Shown: in pieces, positions 1 through 9,752 of the stretch | Numbering within the stretch: position 1 is the stretch's first letter | Layout: each line of letters opens with the position of its first letter | Virus record (IMG/VR): IMGVR_UViG_3300025104_000002 | Coordinates: 1-51,786 of that record | Source: a virus | Strand: one strand, 5' to 3' | DNA length: 51,786 bases | Made by a program: the position numbers and the translations under genes | The notes under the pieces: generated by a model | Database searches by the model: none | What the model saw: the letters and a program-made list of their open reading frames with translations, nothing else | Told to the model about the DNA's origin: nothing

Positions 1-148
1 CCACTGGAACCGCCCGCATGTCGGCTGGCAGGAACTGACCATGCGTCAGGCACTGCTGACCGAAGGCCACCGGGACTTCCCGACCGTGTTGGCTGACCAA
101 GGGATCGTGCTCAACAACCGTAACCAGACAGGATATTTTCAGACCATG
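1..148. repeat. Left copy of contig-end overlap
   Basis: This segment matches 51639-51786 over all 148 bases except base 22 (C here, T in the right copy). The difference is a synonymous Val codon in the primase-helicase gene, which reads through both copies in the same frame. The simplest reading is an assembly overlap of a circular or circularly permuted genome of about 51,638 bp. A true short terminal repeat is less likely because it would lie inside a gene that is only complete when the ends are joined. Confidence 0.93.
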
Positions 149-1654
149 CTGCGCGCATACATGGACGAGTTGCGGCAGAAACGTGCGATGACGAACCTAT
201 ACGCCACGATGGGTTGGAAGGAGAACTTCTCCCAGTTCGTCATTGGTGACACGATTCTGCGCCGCAACGCTGATGGCTCCGTCAGCGAGGAATCAATCGC
301 ATTGGCGTCCGGCTCGGCCCGACTCGGCCACGAGTTGTGGGGCACCGCTGGGTCGCTCGATGCTTGGGTCAACTTCACTTCTCTGGTCGCCAAGGCCGAC
401 CTTCGTGCCCACATGTTTGCGCTTGCCGTGGGTCTGTCCGGCCCGCTGTATGCGTTCACTGGCCTCAAGGGTCTGACCATCTCGCTGTACGGCCCGACAG
501 GCGGCGGCAAGACGCTGGCCCAGATGTGGATTCAGTCCATCTACGGCAACCCGGAGAAGCTGCACTTCGCAGCCAAGTTCACCCAGAACTCGCTGTTCGG
601 TCGCATGGGTCTGTACTCTCACATGCCCATGACCATCGACGAAGTGACCATGATGGACGACCGCGAGGTGGGCGACTTCGCATACTGGGTCAGTCAGGGT
701 CGTGACAAGGCGCGGATGAACCGCAACGCTGAGGAGCGTGACGCGAAGACGTGGGCACTGCCAGTGGTCGTATCCACCAACAAGTCCTTGAGTTCCAAGC
801 TGATCGCCAGTGGTCTGGACACCGACGCGCAGTTGGTCCGTATCCTCGAAGTCAGCGTACCGCCCAGCAAGATATTCACCAAAGACAGCACCGCTGGCCG
901 CAAGGTCTACGAGTTCATCACCAACAACTACGGTCTGGTCGGTCGGGAGTTTCTCAAGAAGCTGTTGGAGCTTGGTGACACCGGCATCCGTGCCACCATC
1001 GCGCAGGCCACCGAGGAGTTCCGCAGCAAGTACAAGGCCAACTTCACGGGCGAGGAGCGGTACTGGGAACAGGCCATCATCCTTGCCGACCTCGCCGCCA
1101 AGCTGGCAAAGGATTGGGGTCTAATCGCCTTCGACCACAAGCCCGGTATCGAGTGGGTTCTGGCTCAGGTCGGTGCCATCCGCCGCGCAGTGGCTGAGTT
1201 CAAGGTCGATGCGTTCGATCTGCTGACCGAGTATCTGAACGAGAACGCCGACGCCACGCTGACGGTGACGCAGACCGGGGCGAACAAACCCGTCGTGGAC
1301 TTCAGCCGCCTCCCCCGTGGTGAACTGCGTGTTCGCTTCGAGATGTATCGCAAGTCAAACGGCGACGCGTTCTCACGAGGTGTCGTGTTCCTCGACCGCA
1401 CCCACTTCCGTCGCTGGCTGGCCCAGCGCGGCGCGGACTACAAGACGTTCATGGGTGAGTTGCAGGAGGAAAACGTCATCGCCACGCCGAAGTCCAACAA
1501 GGCGTACCTCGGCAAAGACTCCCCGATCAAGCTGGGTCAGTCCTATGTGATCGGCGTGAACCTTGCGCACCCACGGTTGCAGGGTATCCTGAGCGACGCA
1601 GACCAAGCCATCGAGGACTTGGCCTACGGTCAACTCAAGTCGGTCACTCCGTGA
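1..1654 (+). CDS. Primase-helicase, C-terminal part (DUF927 helicase)
   Basis: This is the 3' part of the gene that begins at 50443; codons are in phase from base 2 and the joined product would be about 949 residues. The segment carries a P-loop ATPase with Walker A GPTGGGKT (about residues 563-570 of the joined protein) and an acidic Walker B-like stretch, MTIDEVTMMDD. This matches DUF927-type helicase domains, which follow primase domains in phage and plasmid replication proteins. The predicted role is unwinding ahead of the phage DNA polymerase. An internal ATG at 41 is not the true start, because the frame is open upstream and continues at the other contig end. The gene ends 11 nt inside the 3' end of the convergent virion gene. 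Confidence 0.88.
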   Translation, partial: HWNRPHVGWQELTMRQALLTEGHRDFPTVLADQGIVLNNRNQTGYFQTMLRAYMDELRQKRAMTNLYATMGWKENFSQFVIGDTILRRNADGSVSEESIALASGSARLGHELWGTAGSLDAWVNFTSLVAKADLRAHMFALAVGLSGPLYAFTGLKGLTISLYGPTGGGKTLAQMWIQSIYGNPEKLHFAAKFTQNSLFGRMGLYSHMPMTIDEVTMMDDREVGDFAYWVSQGRDKARMNRNAEERDAKTWALPVVVSTNKSLSSKLIASGLDTDAQLVRILEVSVPPSKIFTKDSTAGRKVYEFITNNYGLVGREFLKKLLELGDTGIRATIAQATEEFRSKYKANFTGEERYWEQAIILADLAAKLAKDWGLIAFDHKPGIEWVLAQVGAIRRAVAEFKVDAFDLLTEYLNENADATLTVTQTGANKPVVDFSRLPRGELRVRFEMYRKSNGDAFSRGVVFLDRTHFRRWLAQRGADYKTFMGELQEENVIATPKSNKAYLGKDSPIKLGQSYVIGVNLAHPRLQGILSDADQAIEDLAYGQLKSVTP

Positions 1655-4600
1655 CGCCGTACAGGTCGAGAATCTGCTGAGTCTCGGGCCGCATCGCTTT
1701 CGGTGCGGCCCTCAAGTACCGCTCGGTGGCAGTCCGCTGGGCCTCACGCAGTGCCCGGTTGACGCCATCCTCGAAGTTGCGAATCTCAAGGCCGGTACCC
1801 TTGGCCGCTTCGTTCCAGTCCTTGACCATCTCCATCACTTCGCGGGCACGTTCGTTGTCCTTGGCGATCTTGGCCCCGACGTACATGCCTCGGTACATGG
1901 CGGCAACATCCTTCTGGTAGTCACCGATCCGCTTGGACAAGCGAACCACGTCGTTCTCGGCCACGGCTGAGGCAGGGTAGAAACCCAGCGCACGGGTCAG
2001 CATGGTACCAAGATGCAGGTCGTTGCTCACCACGTAGCCCTTCTGGCTGACGATGGCCCCGGCGTTGTTGTAGGCGTACATGTCGCCCAAAATGCGCAGG
2101 AACGCGACCGGCGACTCACGCAGAATCTTGTTGAGTGATGTGACATCCGGCAGGACACCGACAGTCTCCAGCCCATACTTGGTCAGGTCAGCACCCATTG
2201 CCACAGCACCTTGCAGGAAGGATGCCACCGGGCCAGCGATCTCGATCAGTTCACGCCCCACGTCTGCACCGGCCAGCGCAATGCCGGTGCCGGGGATGAT
2301 GTTGGACAGCGACACCCGGTCGGCCACGTTGGCTGGCGTGATGGTGTTGAGCAGACCGCGCATGAGGATCGGGGTCATGCCGGGAGCGATGGCGTCCAGT
2401 GCTTCAGCCAGCGTCTTCTCGGCGCTGCCCTTCCACACGGCACTCGGGCCAAGCCCAAGTCCTTGGGCGATGGTGTCGATGATGTCCATCAGGTCTTCAG
2501 CGAAGGGCAGACCCTTCAGACCGGCGAACATGGCGAGGATGCCCAGCGCCAGCAGTTGTTCCTTGCGCGGCAGCGCGGCCAGCATCTGAATGCTGTTGAC
2601 CGGGAACATCTTGAACACGAACAGGAACTGCCGCACGTCACCACGGAACATGGCGGGGCGGTTGAACATCGCGTACTCACCGAGCGTGTTGTCGATCATG
2701 TCCACGGCGAACTTGTCGGCCACCTCGAAAGCTGTTGCTTCGTCCTTGCCTTCCGACAGGGCGCGTGCATAGGCCATGCGGAACGCTGCCAAACCTGTTG
2801 CTCGGCGGCTGTGCTGCTCGGTGTAGTTGAACAGCGACATCCACGTCTCAGCCGCCTTCTTGGACAGACCAGAGCGGAACTTGCCTCGGGCAGAACCCAG
2901 CAGCGAGTTGGTCAGCGCGGCCTGCATGGTGCCACCGCCAACTTCCTTCTGCATGAAGCGGGCCTCAGCCTCGGTGAACCCAGATGCAGCCAGCTTGGCA
3001 GGGTCGGCCAGCAGGTCATCCCAGAACTTCACCTCGCTCTGACCGAAGCCCTTCGTGGCACCGATGGCGCGGGAGACTTCGACCGCCGACATACCCCATC
3101 CGAAACCACCGCCGAAGGCGTTCTTCTGGTTGTACCCAGCGAACGCGGGCAGCACGTTGGTCGCCAGCGCGAGGTAGTTCAGGATGGCCGTGGCAAACGA
3201 CGCACCCATGAAGCCGAAAGTTGTTGCCGTGCGGATGAACGACGCAGCTTCGCCCGACGCGAAATCGGTGTAGTCCACGTTGGACTGGGACTCCATGAAG
3301 GCCACGGCGCGACGGCCACGATCCTTGTAGCGATTGCCCATGATTGGCGATTCTTTGATCACGAACGTGAAGTGGTAGTCGTCGAACTCCCGCTTGGCCG
3401 CGAGCTTCGCAGCTTCGGGCATGTTCGGGTCTTTCTCGGCGGCTTCCCACGCAGCCTTGCGGCGGTCATACTCCACCTTGTCACCGAACCACAGGCGGAT
3501 GGAGTCTGGGTCGTTGTCGTCGAACAGGCGGTCGAGGCGGTGCCGGTTCTGCTTGCGGGCCACAGTGGACGCAGTTGCCTCAAGATGCTGCGACACGTAC
3601 TTGATGGTGTTCGGGTCTTCGCCCGGAGTGCCTGCACGCTTGAGGCGGGTACGCGCCTTGGCGTTCTGCTGGGTCAGACCGACGATCAGGCGCTCACGTT
3701 CCTCCGGCGTGATGCTGATGGAGAACCGGGTGATCGCGGAGATGATTTCGTTGAGGTTGGCCTCAGCCGTGGTGGACACGGTTTCGCGGGCTGTCTCGGC
3801 TTGCGCAACAAGTTTGACCTTCTTGATCACAAACTCAGTACCGTCCAGCACCTCCATCTCGAAGCCGCCTTCGACACTATCGAACAGCCCTTGGACACGC
3901 TCAGCTATCGCCTCGGCTTCGGCGCGGCTCTCGACCTGCACGAACAGAAGCTGCTGGCGGTACTGATCCGACACCTTGAAGACGCGACCCGTGCGGGGGT
4001 CAACGGCTTGGATACGCACCTGCCACGAGCCCTCACGACCGAACGGCACGTAGCCACCAGCGATGGATCGTTTGGCGAGCAGTTCAGCATCGGTCTTGCT
4101 CAACTCGAACAGCGCCAGATTCTGGATGGCCTGCTGCATGGCAAAGCGGTCGGGGCCGGAGCGCGGGATGTTGGAGCCTTCTTTCAGCGCCTCGATACCT
4201 TTGAACACATCGTCAGCCTCGGCCTGATCGAAGAAGTCCTGCACGTCCTTGTTGCGGTCGGTGTCGCGGCCCAGCACAGCGGCGTTGAACTTCTTGATGA
4301 AGTCGTTGGCAGCGGCCACGGACTCGCGCTTGGTCAGCATCACGCCACTGTCGTCGATGGTCGAACCCTCGGCCCGCAGGGACAGGTACTTGTCCTCGAT
4401 CTTCTTGAGAAATGCCTTGTCGTTCTCGGTCAGGGCACGACCGAGGAAGCGGGCCACAACACGTTCCACGTTGTCACGCTCACCTTTGGCCGCAGCGAAG
4501 TTCGCCAGCAGCATGTCGATGGCCGACTTGTTCATCGTGTCGCGCACCTCGTTGTACATGATCCACTCAAGGCTCTGCTCGGTCAGGTCGGGCATGGCGG

Positions 4601-7600
4601 GGAACGTCTGCTCCACCTCCTCAAGGTAGGACGGGGCGTCGATGCGCTTCTGGTACTCACGCTCGATGGCCTTGCGCTCCTTGTCGTTGGTGGCGAGGTC
4701 GATCTCACGATCACGCTCGGCCCGCAGGGCGGTACGGCGCTCCTCGGTCATGGGGCGCGGCACGGCGATGGTGTACTTGATGCCCTTCTTGAAGTCCTCC
4801 AGCGTGAACTTGCCACGGGCTGACAGGATGTCGAACACTTCTTGGTTCAGGCGAGCTTCGCCACCCTCGATGGTGATCAGGCTACCCATCTTGCGCAGTT
4901 CAGCTTCGGTCAGGTCGCCCAGCTTCACTCGGCTGGTTACGTTGAGCATGGCCGACGTGCGTGCGATCTGCGCCTCAGTGGCACCCTGCGTGAGTCCACG
5001 ACCCAGCACCTCCACAGCAGGAGACAGAACGGTGCTCATCATCTTGTTGTACTGCGCACGCAGTTGCGCTGCGGTCTTGCTGGTGTCGCGGAAGATTTCG
5101 TACAGGCGGCGGTAGCCTTGGTTCTCCCGCGCTGCGTAGTTCATCGTCTTGAGTTCGCCCTTGACTCGATCCCACACGTCTGCAATGTTGATGCCACGAT
5201 CCTTGACCTGCTGGAACAGGTTGGAGATGTCGAACAGCTTGAAGCTGCGCTGACCGAAGGCATTGGCTGCCGCCACCCGGTTGATCTCGTCGTAGTACTC
5301 ACCGGCCAGCGCGAAGCGGCCAGAGCCATCCGGGTCGGTCATACCTTCGATTGCAGCCATACGCTGGGCCATTACCCGGAAGTCCACGAAGCTGCCACTT
5401 GCTGCACCGTTGCGGACGTAGCGGCGAGACTGGCTCACGAGGTAGCGGGCAATGTCGTCGTCGAAGCGCACACCGAGCTTGTTCAGCGCGTTCTTCACGG
5501 CGTTCCAGAACCGGGCGATGATGTTGGTGTCCAGCATCCCGGCGAAGTCAGCGAGGTATTCCTCAGTGGCCTCACGGCGCGACATACCACGTGCCTTCAT
5601 GGCAGTGTCCACCGCAGCCTTGACCTTGGCGCTGGAGTTGTAGACCGCATCGAGCGCGGCGTTCAGTTCCCGCTCAGTCATCAGACCCCGGAAACCGAAG
5701 TGGCCCAGCGTCTCATGCGCCAGCACGAACCTCAGTTGCTGCTCGGTGGCAACCCGGTCAGCGAAGATGATGACGTTGCCGTCACCGAAGGAGTAGCCCA
5801 CGGCGTTGGCAGTGTCGAAGTCACCCTGCGGGCGCGAGGCTGCGGCCTGCGCATACAGCTTGGGGTTTTTGGCCTTGAAGTCCGCTTGGTTGCGGTAAAT
5901 CTGCACCTTGGGCTTGACGCCCAGCTTGGACAGGAAGGCACTCACCAACATCTTCACACGTCCCAGCGGGATCGGGTTGTTGATCGGCGTGCCGTCGTCG
6001 CGGAAGTAGCGACCATCGCCATAGTCATCGTCGCGACCAATGTTCCAGTCGTCCAGCGAGAACGGTGCCTCGTAGTCTTCGTCGGCAGCGATGTTGTCCT
6101 CGTCGATGATGCGCTCACGCTCGGCGCGAACGTCGTCGGTCATCTCCTCAGTGCTCACACGGAACAACCCCTTGACGGTACCAGAGTATGGGTTGCCATC
6201 GGCGTCGAAGTAGTCGGCCAGCATGTTGCCGTTCTGATCGACGAACAGTTCCATGTCCGCAGCACGGACAGCGGCCCACATATCGCGCAACTTCTTGTTG
6301 GCGTTCTCGCGCTGGGTCTTGTTCAGCGGAACCGTCTTCGTGTTGAGGCTCTTGATGTAGTCGGCCAGCGCGATGGCCGGGTTGCTGCGGGTGTCGTTCT
6401 TCAGGTTGGCGTCGGCTTTGCCGATGATGCCGCTGGCGGGGCCAACACTGGTCTTGTACTTCTTGGCCGTGTCCGCAGGCAGGTTTGCCACTCGCAGTTG
6501 TCCTGCGTCGAGCAGCTTGGTGGCGGTTTCAACCGACAACCCCTTGACCACGGTGGTGATCTGCGGCAGCAGGCCGCGCTGAGTGGCGTAGTCGAACCAC
6601 GGCTTGGACGCACCCTTGGTGGTGCCACGGGTGTAGACCGCTTCAACAGACGGCAGCGCATTGACCAGTTCGACCAGTGCAGCGTCGATGGCGTTCTGCT
6701 GGGCATCCGTGAACACAGTGTTCGCCAGCAGTTCGCGGGCACGCAGGACTGCGGCCTTCGTGTTGGTTTCCTCGCTGGTGAGGTAGGCAAACTCCACCAC
6801 GGTCCTGATCGCATCGCGGAAGTCGCGGATGTCAGTTGCCTCCTCGGCAGCAGCGAACTCGCTGTTGACCAGTTGCAGCGGGGTTTCCTCGATGTCACCA
6901 ACCAGTTGCTCGGCACGCTGCATGGTGGCCTTGCCCTCGGCCACGTCCTTGCGCCACTGGATGCGGACAGGTGCGGGCAGATCGTCGAACGCCGGAGCGC
7001 CCTCGGGCTTCATGTCCTCCCATGCTTCGGCAGGTGGAAGGGCTTCAACCTTTACCGGAGCGGGAGCGGCGGCGGGTGCCGTCGCGGCTTTTGGGGCGGG
7101 AGGAGTCTCATTCTTGTCCTTGCCCTTGTCCTTGCCGCGCTTCAGCGTTTCAGCTTTTGGGGCGGGAGTGGTCGCCTTCTCGCCAGCTTTCTTGGTCTTG
7201 TCGCGCTTCAACGCAGATTGAACAGCGGGTCGCTGCGCTTGCTCTTTGGCTTTGAGGGCTTCACCTTTTCTGGCAGTTTGCTTGTCGGTGGGTACTTCTG
7301 CTCCCACTCCTGCGCCAGTTTGGGATGCTTGGCGTGCAGGTACCGGCGTTGCGCTTGACTCTTGAACGGCACTTGGCGTCTCCCTGACGTTGATCTCCGC
7401 AACTGGGGCACCTTTCTTCAAACCACGAGCACCAGCAGTCCTGGTGGCGCGGGGCTTGGGCTGCGCAGGCGGCAACTTGGTTTTGACCCCCGCAGCACGC
7501 AGAGCGGCTACGCTCGGCTCGCCCTCTTGGGTGAACAGTGGAATCTGGGCACGGCGCTGGGCGGCGGTCTGAGGAATCTCGACCAAGGCTACGGGTAAAC

Positions 7601-9749
7601 CCGTACCCACGCCACGGCGCAGACCTTCGGCACGACTGGGCACCGGAGCCTGACGGCGAGTGAACAGGGGCAACTGCACCGGCTGGGTCGGGCCAGCTTG
7701 GCGCATGGGCATCGGCTGCTGCGGGACATCCTGTTGCTGTGCCTGTTGCAGCGTGAACAGGTCGCGTGCGTTCGCACTCTGCCGCGCAAGCTCCTCAGTT
7801 TGTTGTTGGATGAGTGCTTGCTGCTGAGCCTGCGCCGCCTCGAACTCGCGCTGACGCCGGATGCGGTCTTGGATGACCTGCAACTGGTTCGCCATCTGAG
7901 TGTTGAAGGGACCAGTGGGCGCAAGACCAGCAAACTGGAGCGCACCTTGGCGCGGATCGGCCTGCATGATCGGGGTGGGCGCGGGCGGTTCAGGTAGCGG
8001 AGCCTGCGGCTGCATCCGCGAAGCCAGTTCTTGGGCCGAGATTTGACCACCGAAGACATCCAGCACCCCTTGGGTACCGGGCGCACCGGGCGGGACATTG
8101 CCCTGCTGGCGCAGCATCTGGTCGGGGTAGGCCACAGCATCCGGCCCCATGCCAGCCATGATGACCGGGCCACCCATCGGCGTGACGGGCGGTACCGGGC
8201 CAGGAAGTTGGGGTACAGTGGTGGGGCCAGCCAGTTGCGCCGGAGGAGCAGCCATTGCCCCCATCGGAGTGACCGGGGTGTAGTACGGCTGAACCGCCGT
8301 GCCAGGGCCGGGAGGTTGAGTCTGGGGGGTCGTAGCCAGCGCACCACCGGGGGTTGGATCAGGACTCTGGGCCGGGTTGAGCAGGTTGGCAGGCTGCTTG
8401 CCACGCAGGTTGGCGACAGCACCGATGGGGCCACCGACACCGAAGCCAGCGGCGAACGAGTTGATCAGGCGGTTGACGTTCTCAGGCGACCCGAAGTCTT
8501 GGTCGGACAGCCCCAGCAGCAGAGCTTCCTGACCGAGTTCCGTGGTGCCTTCAGCAGTACCGCCAACCAGACCACCCACAGCGCCACGCTTGAGTAATTC
8601 GCCAGCCCGACCCACCAACGTGGGGGTCTTGGTAATGGTCTGGGTGCCACCGGGGATGGTCTTGGTAACGGAGGAACCGACCCCCATCGGGGCAGGAGCG
8701 CCCACACCCTTGAACACACGGGCTGCCAGCAGGAACTCGGGTAGCGTCTCCATGACAGCGTAAGGCACCGAGCCAGCCAGCGCCGTCAAGCGGGCGTTCA
8801 CATCGTCAGCATCAGCACCTTGCTCACGCAGTTCGCCGTAGATGTCAGCAGCACCCGTGGCAAGGTTCTGACCGTAGGACGCAGCCACAGCACCAGCGAT
8901 ACCGGCTGCTTCACGCAGCAGTTTTTGTTCTGCGGCGTTGAGCGCCTGCCCTTTGGCCTGCTTGGCGAGCGCAGACTTGACGCCTTCCTTCCACGCGGCT
9001 TTGCCCAACATGCTGGAGAACGCAGCGGCAGCACCGCCGACCGGGGTACCGGAGGCAGCGGCACCAGCGAGGAAACCGAGGCCCGCCGTGGCAATGGACT
9101 CGATTATGTTGGGGCCTTGCTGGGCAAAGTTCGCCACCAGCCACTCGACTGCACCGCGACCGGAGTCAATGTCCGTGAACTGGCGTTCGTATGGGCTGGT
9201 CTTGCGCAGGTCTTCCATTTGCTGGGCGACGATGCGACCACCCAACTCCTCGGCACCGGCCAATTGCAGACCGCGACCAGCCAACATCTGCATGACATCG
9301 ACACCGCGACCGAAGTTACGTGCCGCCAGTGTGCCCAGCGAGGGGTTCTTGATGGCCTGAACCAGTTGGCCGTAGGATTGGACGTCCAGCGGCACCCAGT
9401 CGCCGTCAGTGGGCAGCCCCGTGGGGGGGCCACCGAGTAGGCTCTGGGCTTCAAGGATGCCCTGTGCGTCGTCGGCATCGAGGGTGACGCCTTGCACGTA
9501 GAGTTGGTTGCGGGAGCGACTGAACGCAATCGACGGTTGCACCATCTCCGGCATGGTGAACTGATTTTGACGGGCAAGCTGGACACCTAGCCCACCCATC
9601 ATTGCCAGCGTGGACAGGTCGTCGCGCAGCGCGTCAGAACCCGACGCCGACGCTGCGTTCTGAAACCCGAACGGATTTACAACGGCAGAAGGGATGCCGT
9701 TTGCATCCTGATACAGAGGGTTTTCAAACGACAGTCCATTGGTTGCCAT
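1644..9749 (-). CDS. Giant polyvalent virion protein (2701 aa) with metallopeptidase-like motif
   Basis: This is the largest gene in the genome and the last of the late block. It fits the large polyvalent proteins that podoviruses are thought to carry in the virion and deliver into the host. Visible parts in order are a Gly/Ala-rich hydrophobic stretch near residues 215-300; a long Pro/Gln-rich low-complexity region around residues 450-750; a Lys/Ala/Pro-rich linker near 800-900; a zincin-like HETLGH at about 1345-1350 with a possible third ligand in EEYLAD near 1396; Lys/Arg/Glu-rich helical segments; and a C-terminal region with hydrophobic helices (FAGLKGLPFAEDL). HETLGH has one more residue than classical HEXXH, so peptidase activity is inferred. 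The mosaic architecture and position after the transglycosylase support an ejected internal protein. Two very long open frames on the opposite strand are codon-bias shadows. Confidence 0.85.
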   Translation of the reverse strand: MATNGLSFENPLYQDANGIPSAVVNPFGFQNAASASGSDALRDDLSTLAMMGGLGVQLARQNQFTMPEMVQPSIAFSRSRNQLYVQGVTLDADDAQGILEAQSLLGGPPTGLPTDGDWVPLDVQSYGQLVQAIKNPSLGTLAARNFGRGVDVMQMLAGRGLQLAGAEELGGRIVAQQMEDLRKTSPYERQFTDIDSGRGAVEWLVANFAQQGPNIIESIATAGLGFLAGAAASGTPVGGAAAAFSSMLGKAAWKEGVKSALAKQAKGQALNAAEQKLLREAAGIAGAVAASYGQNLATGAADIYGELREQGADADDVNARLTALAGSVPYAVMETLPEFLLAARVFKGVGAPAPMGVGSSVTKTIPGGTQTITKTPTLVGRAGELLKRGAVGGLVGGTAEGTTELGQEALLLGLSDQDFGSPENVNRLINSFAAGFGVGGPIGAVANLRGKQPANLLNPAQSPDPTPGGALATTPQTQPPGPGTAVQPYYTPVTPMGAMAAPPAQLAGPTTVPQLPGPVPPVTPMGGPVIMAGMGPDAVAYPDQMLRQQGNVPPGAPGTQGVLDVFGGQISAQELASRMQPQAPLPEPPAPTPIMQADPRQGALQFAGLAPTGPFNTQMANQLQVIQDRIRRQREFEAAQAQQQALIQQQTEELARQSANARDLFTLQQAQQQDVPQQPMPMRQAGPTQPVQLPLFTRRQAPVPSRAEGLRRGVGTGLPVALVEIPQTAAQRRAQIPLFTQEGEPSVAALRAAGVKTKLPPAQPKPRATRTAGARGLKKGAPVAEINVRETPSAVQESSATPVPARQASQTGAGVGAEVPTDKQTARKGEALKAKEQAQRPAVQSALKRDKTKKAGEKATTPAPKAETLKRGKDKGKDKNETPPAPKAATAPAAAPAPVKVEALPPAEAWEDMKPEGAPAFDDLPAPVRIQWRKDVAEGKATMQRAEQLVGDIEETPLQLVNSEFAAAEEATDIRDFRDAIRTVVEFAYLTSEETNTKAAVLRARELLANTVFTDAQQNAIDAALVELVNALPSVEAVYTRGTTKGASKPWFDYATQRGLLPQITTVVKGLSVETATKLLDAGQLRVANLPADTAKKYKTSVGPASGIIGKADANLKNDTRSNPAIALADYIKSLNTKTVPLNKTQRENANKKLRDMWAAVRAADMELFVDQNGNMLADYFDADGNPYSGTVKGLFRVSTEEMTDDVRAERERIIDEDNIAADEDYEAPFSLDDWNIGRDDDYGDGRYFRDDGTPINNPIPLGRVKMLVSAFLSKLGVKPKVQIYRNQADFKAKNPKLYAQAAASRPQGDFDTANAVGYSFGDGNVIIFADRVATEQQLRFVLAHETLGHFGFRGLMTERELNAALDAVYNSSAKVKAAVDTAMKARGMSRREATEEYLADFAGMLDTNIIARFWNAVKNALNKLGVRFDDDIARYLVSQSRRYVRNGAASGSFVDFRVMAQRMAAIEGMTDPDGSGRFALAGEYYDEINRVAAANAFGQRSFKLFDISNLFQQVKDRGINIADVWDRVKGELKTMNYAARENQGYRRLYEIFRDTSKTAAQLRAQYNKMMSTVLSPAVEVLGRGLTQGATEAQIARTSAMLNVTSRVKLGDLTEAELRKMGSLITIEGGEARLNQEVFDILSARGKFTLEDFKKGIKYTIAVPRPMTEERRTALRAERDREIDLATNDKERKAIEREYQKRIDAPSYLEEVEQTFPAMPDLTEQSLEWIMYNEVRDTMNKSAIDMLLANFAAAKGERDNVERVVARFLGRALTENDKAFLKKIEDKYLSLRAEGSTIDDSGVMLTKRESVAAANDFIKKFNAAVLGRDTDRNKDVQDFFDQAEADDVFKGIEALKEGSNIPRSGPDRFAMQQAIQNLALFELSKTDAELLAKRSIAGGYVPFGREGSWQVRIQAVDPRTGRVFKVSDQYRQQLLFVQVESRAEAEAIAERVQGLFDSVEGGFEMEVLDGTEFVIKKVKLVAQAETARETVSTTAEANLNEIISAITRFSISITPEERERLIVGLTQQNAKARTRLKRAGTPGEDPNTIKYVSQHLEATASTVARKQNRHRLDRLFDDNDPDSIRLWFGDKVEYDRRKAAWEAAEKDPNMPEAAKLAAKREFDDYHFTFVIKESPIMGNRYKDRGRRAVAFMESQSNVDYTDFASGEAASFIRTATTFGFMGASFATAILNYLALATNVLPAFAGYNQKNAFGGGFGWGMSAVEVSRAIGATKGFGQSEVKFWDDLLADPAKLAASGFTEAEARFMQKEVGGGTMQAALTNSLLGSARGKFRSGLSKKAAETWMSLFNYTEQHSRRATGLAAFRMAYARALSEGKDEATAFEVADKFAVDMIDNTLGEYAMFNRPAMFRGDVRQFLFVFKMFPVNSIQMLAALPRKEQLLALGILAMFAGLKGLPFAEDLMDIIDTIAQGLGLGPSAVWKGSAEKTLAEALDAIAPGMTPILMRGLLNTITPANVADRVSLSNIIPGTGIALAGADVGRELIEIAGPVASFLQGAVAMGADLTKYGLETVGVLPDVTSLNKILRESPVAFLRILGDMYAYNNAGAIVSQKGYVVSNDLHLGTMLTRALGFYPASAVAENDVVRLSKRIGDYQKDVAAMYRGMYVGAKIAKDNERAREVMEMVKDWNEAAKGTGLEIRNFEDGVNRALREAQRTATERYLRAAPKAMRPETQQILDLYGVTE

Positions 9750-9752
9750 GTG

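Noticed and set aside
1-148. Functional terminal repeat of a linear virion genome
   Set aside because: The repeat lies inside a gene complete only across the joined ends, and the pattern is that of an assembly overlap; packaging ends cannot be inferred from it.
2211-7358. Two very long plus-strand open frames (870 and 838 codons) opposite the giant virion gene
   Set aside because: They lie in the mirrored antisense phase where GC-rich third positions suppress stops, are His/Val/Gly/Leu-rich without motifs, and oppose a well-supported gene.
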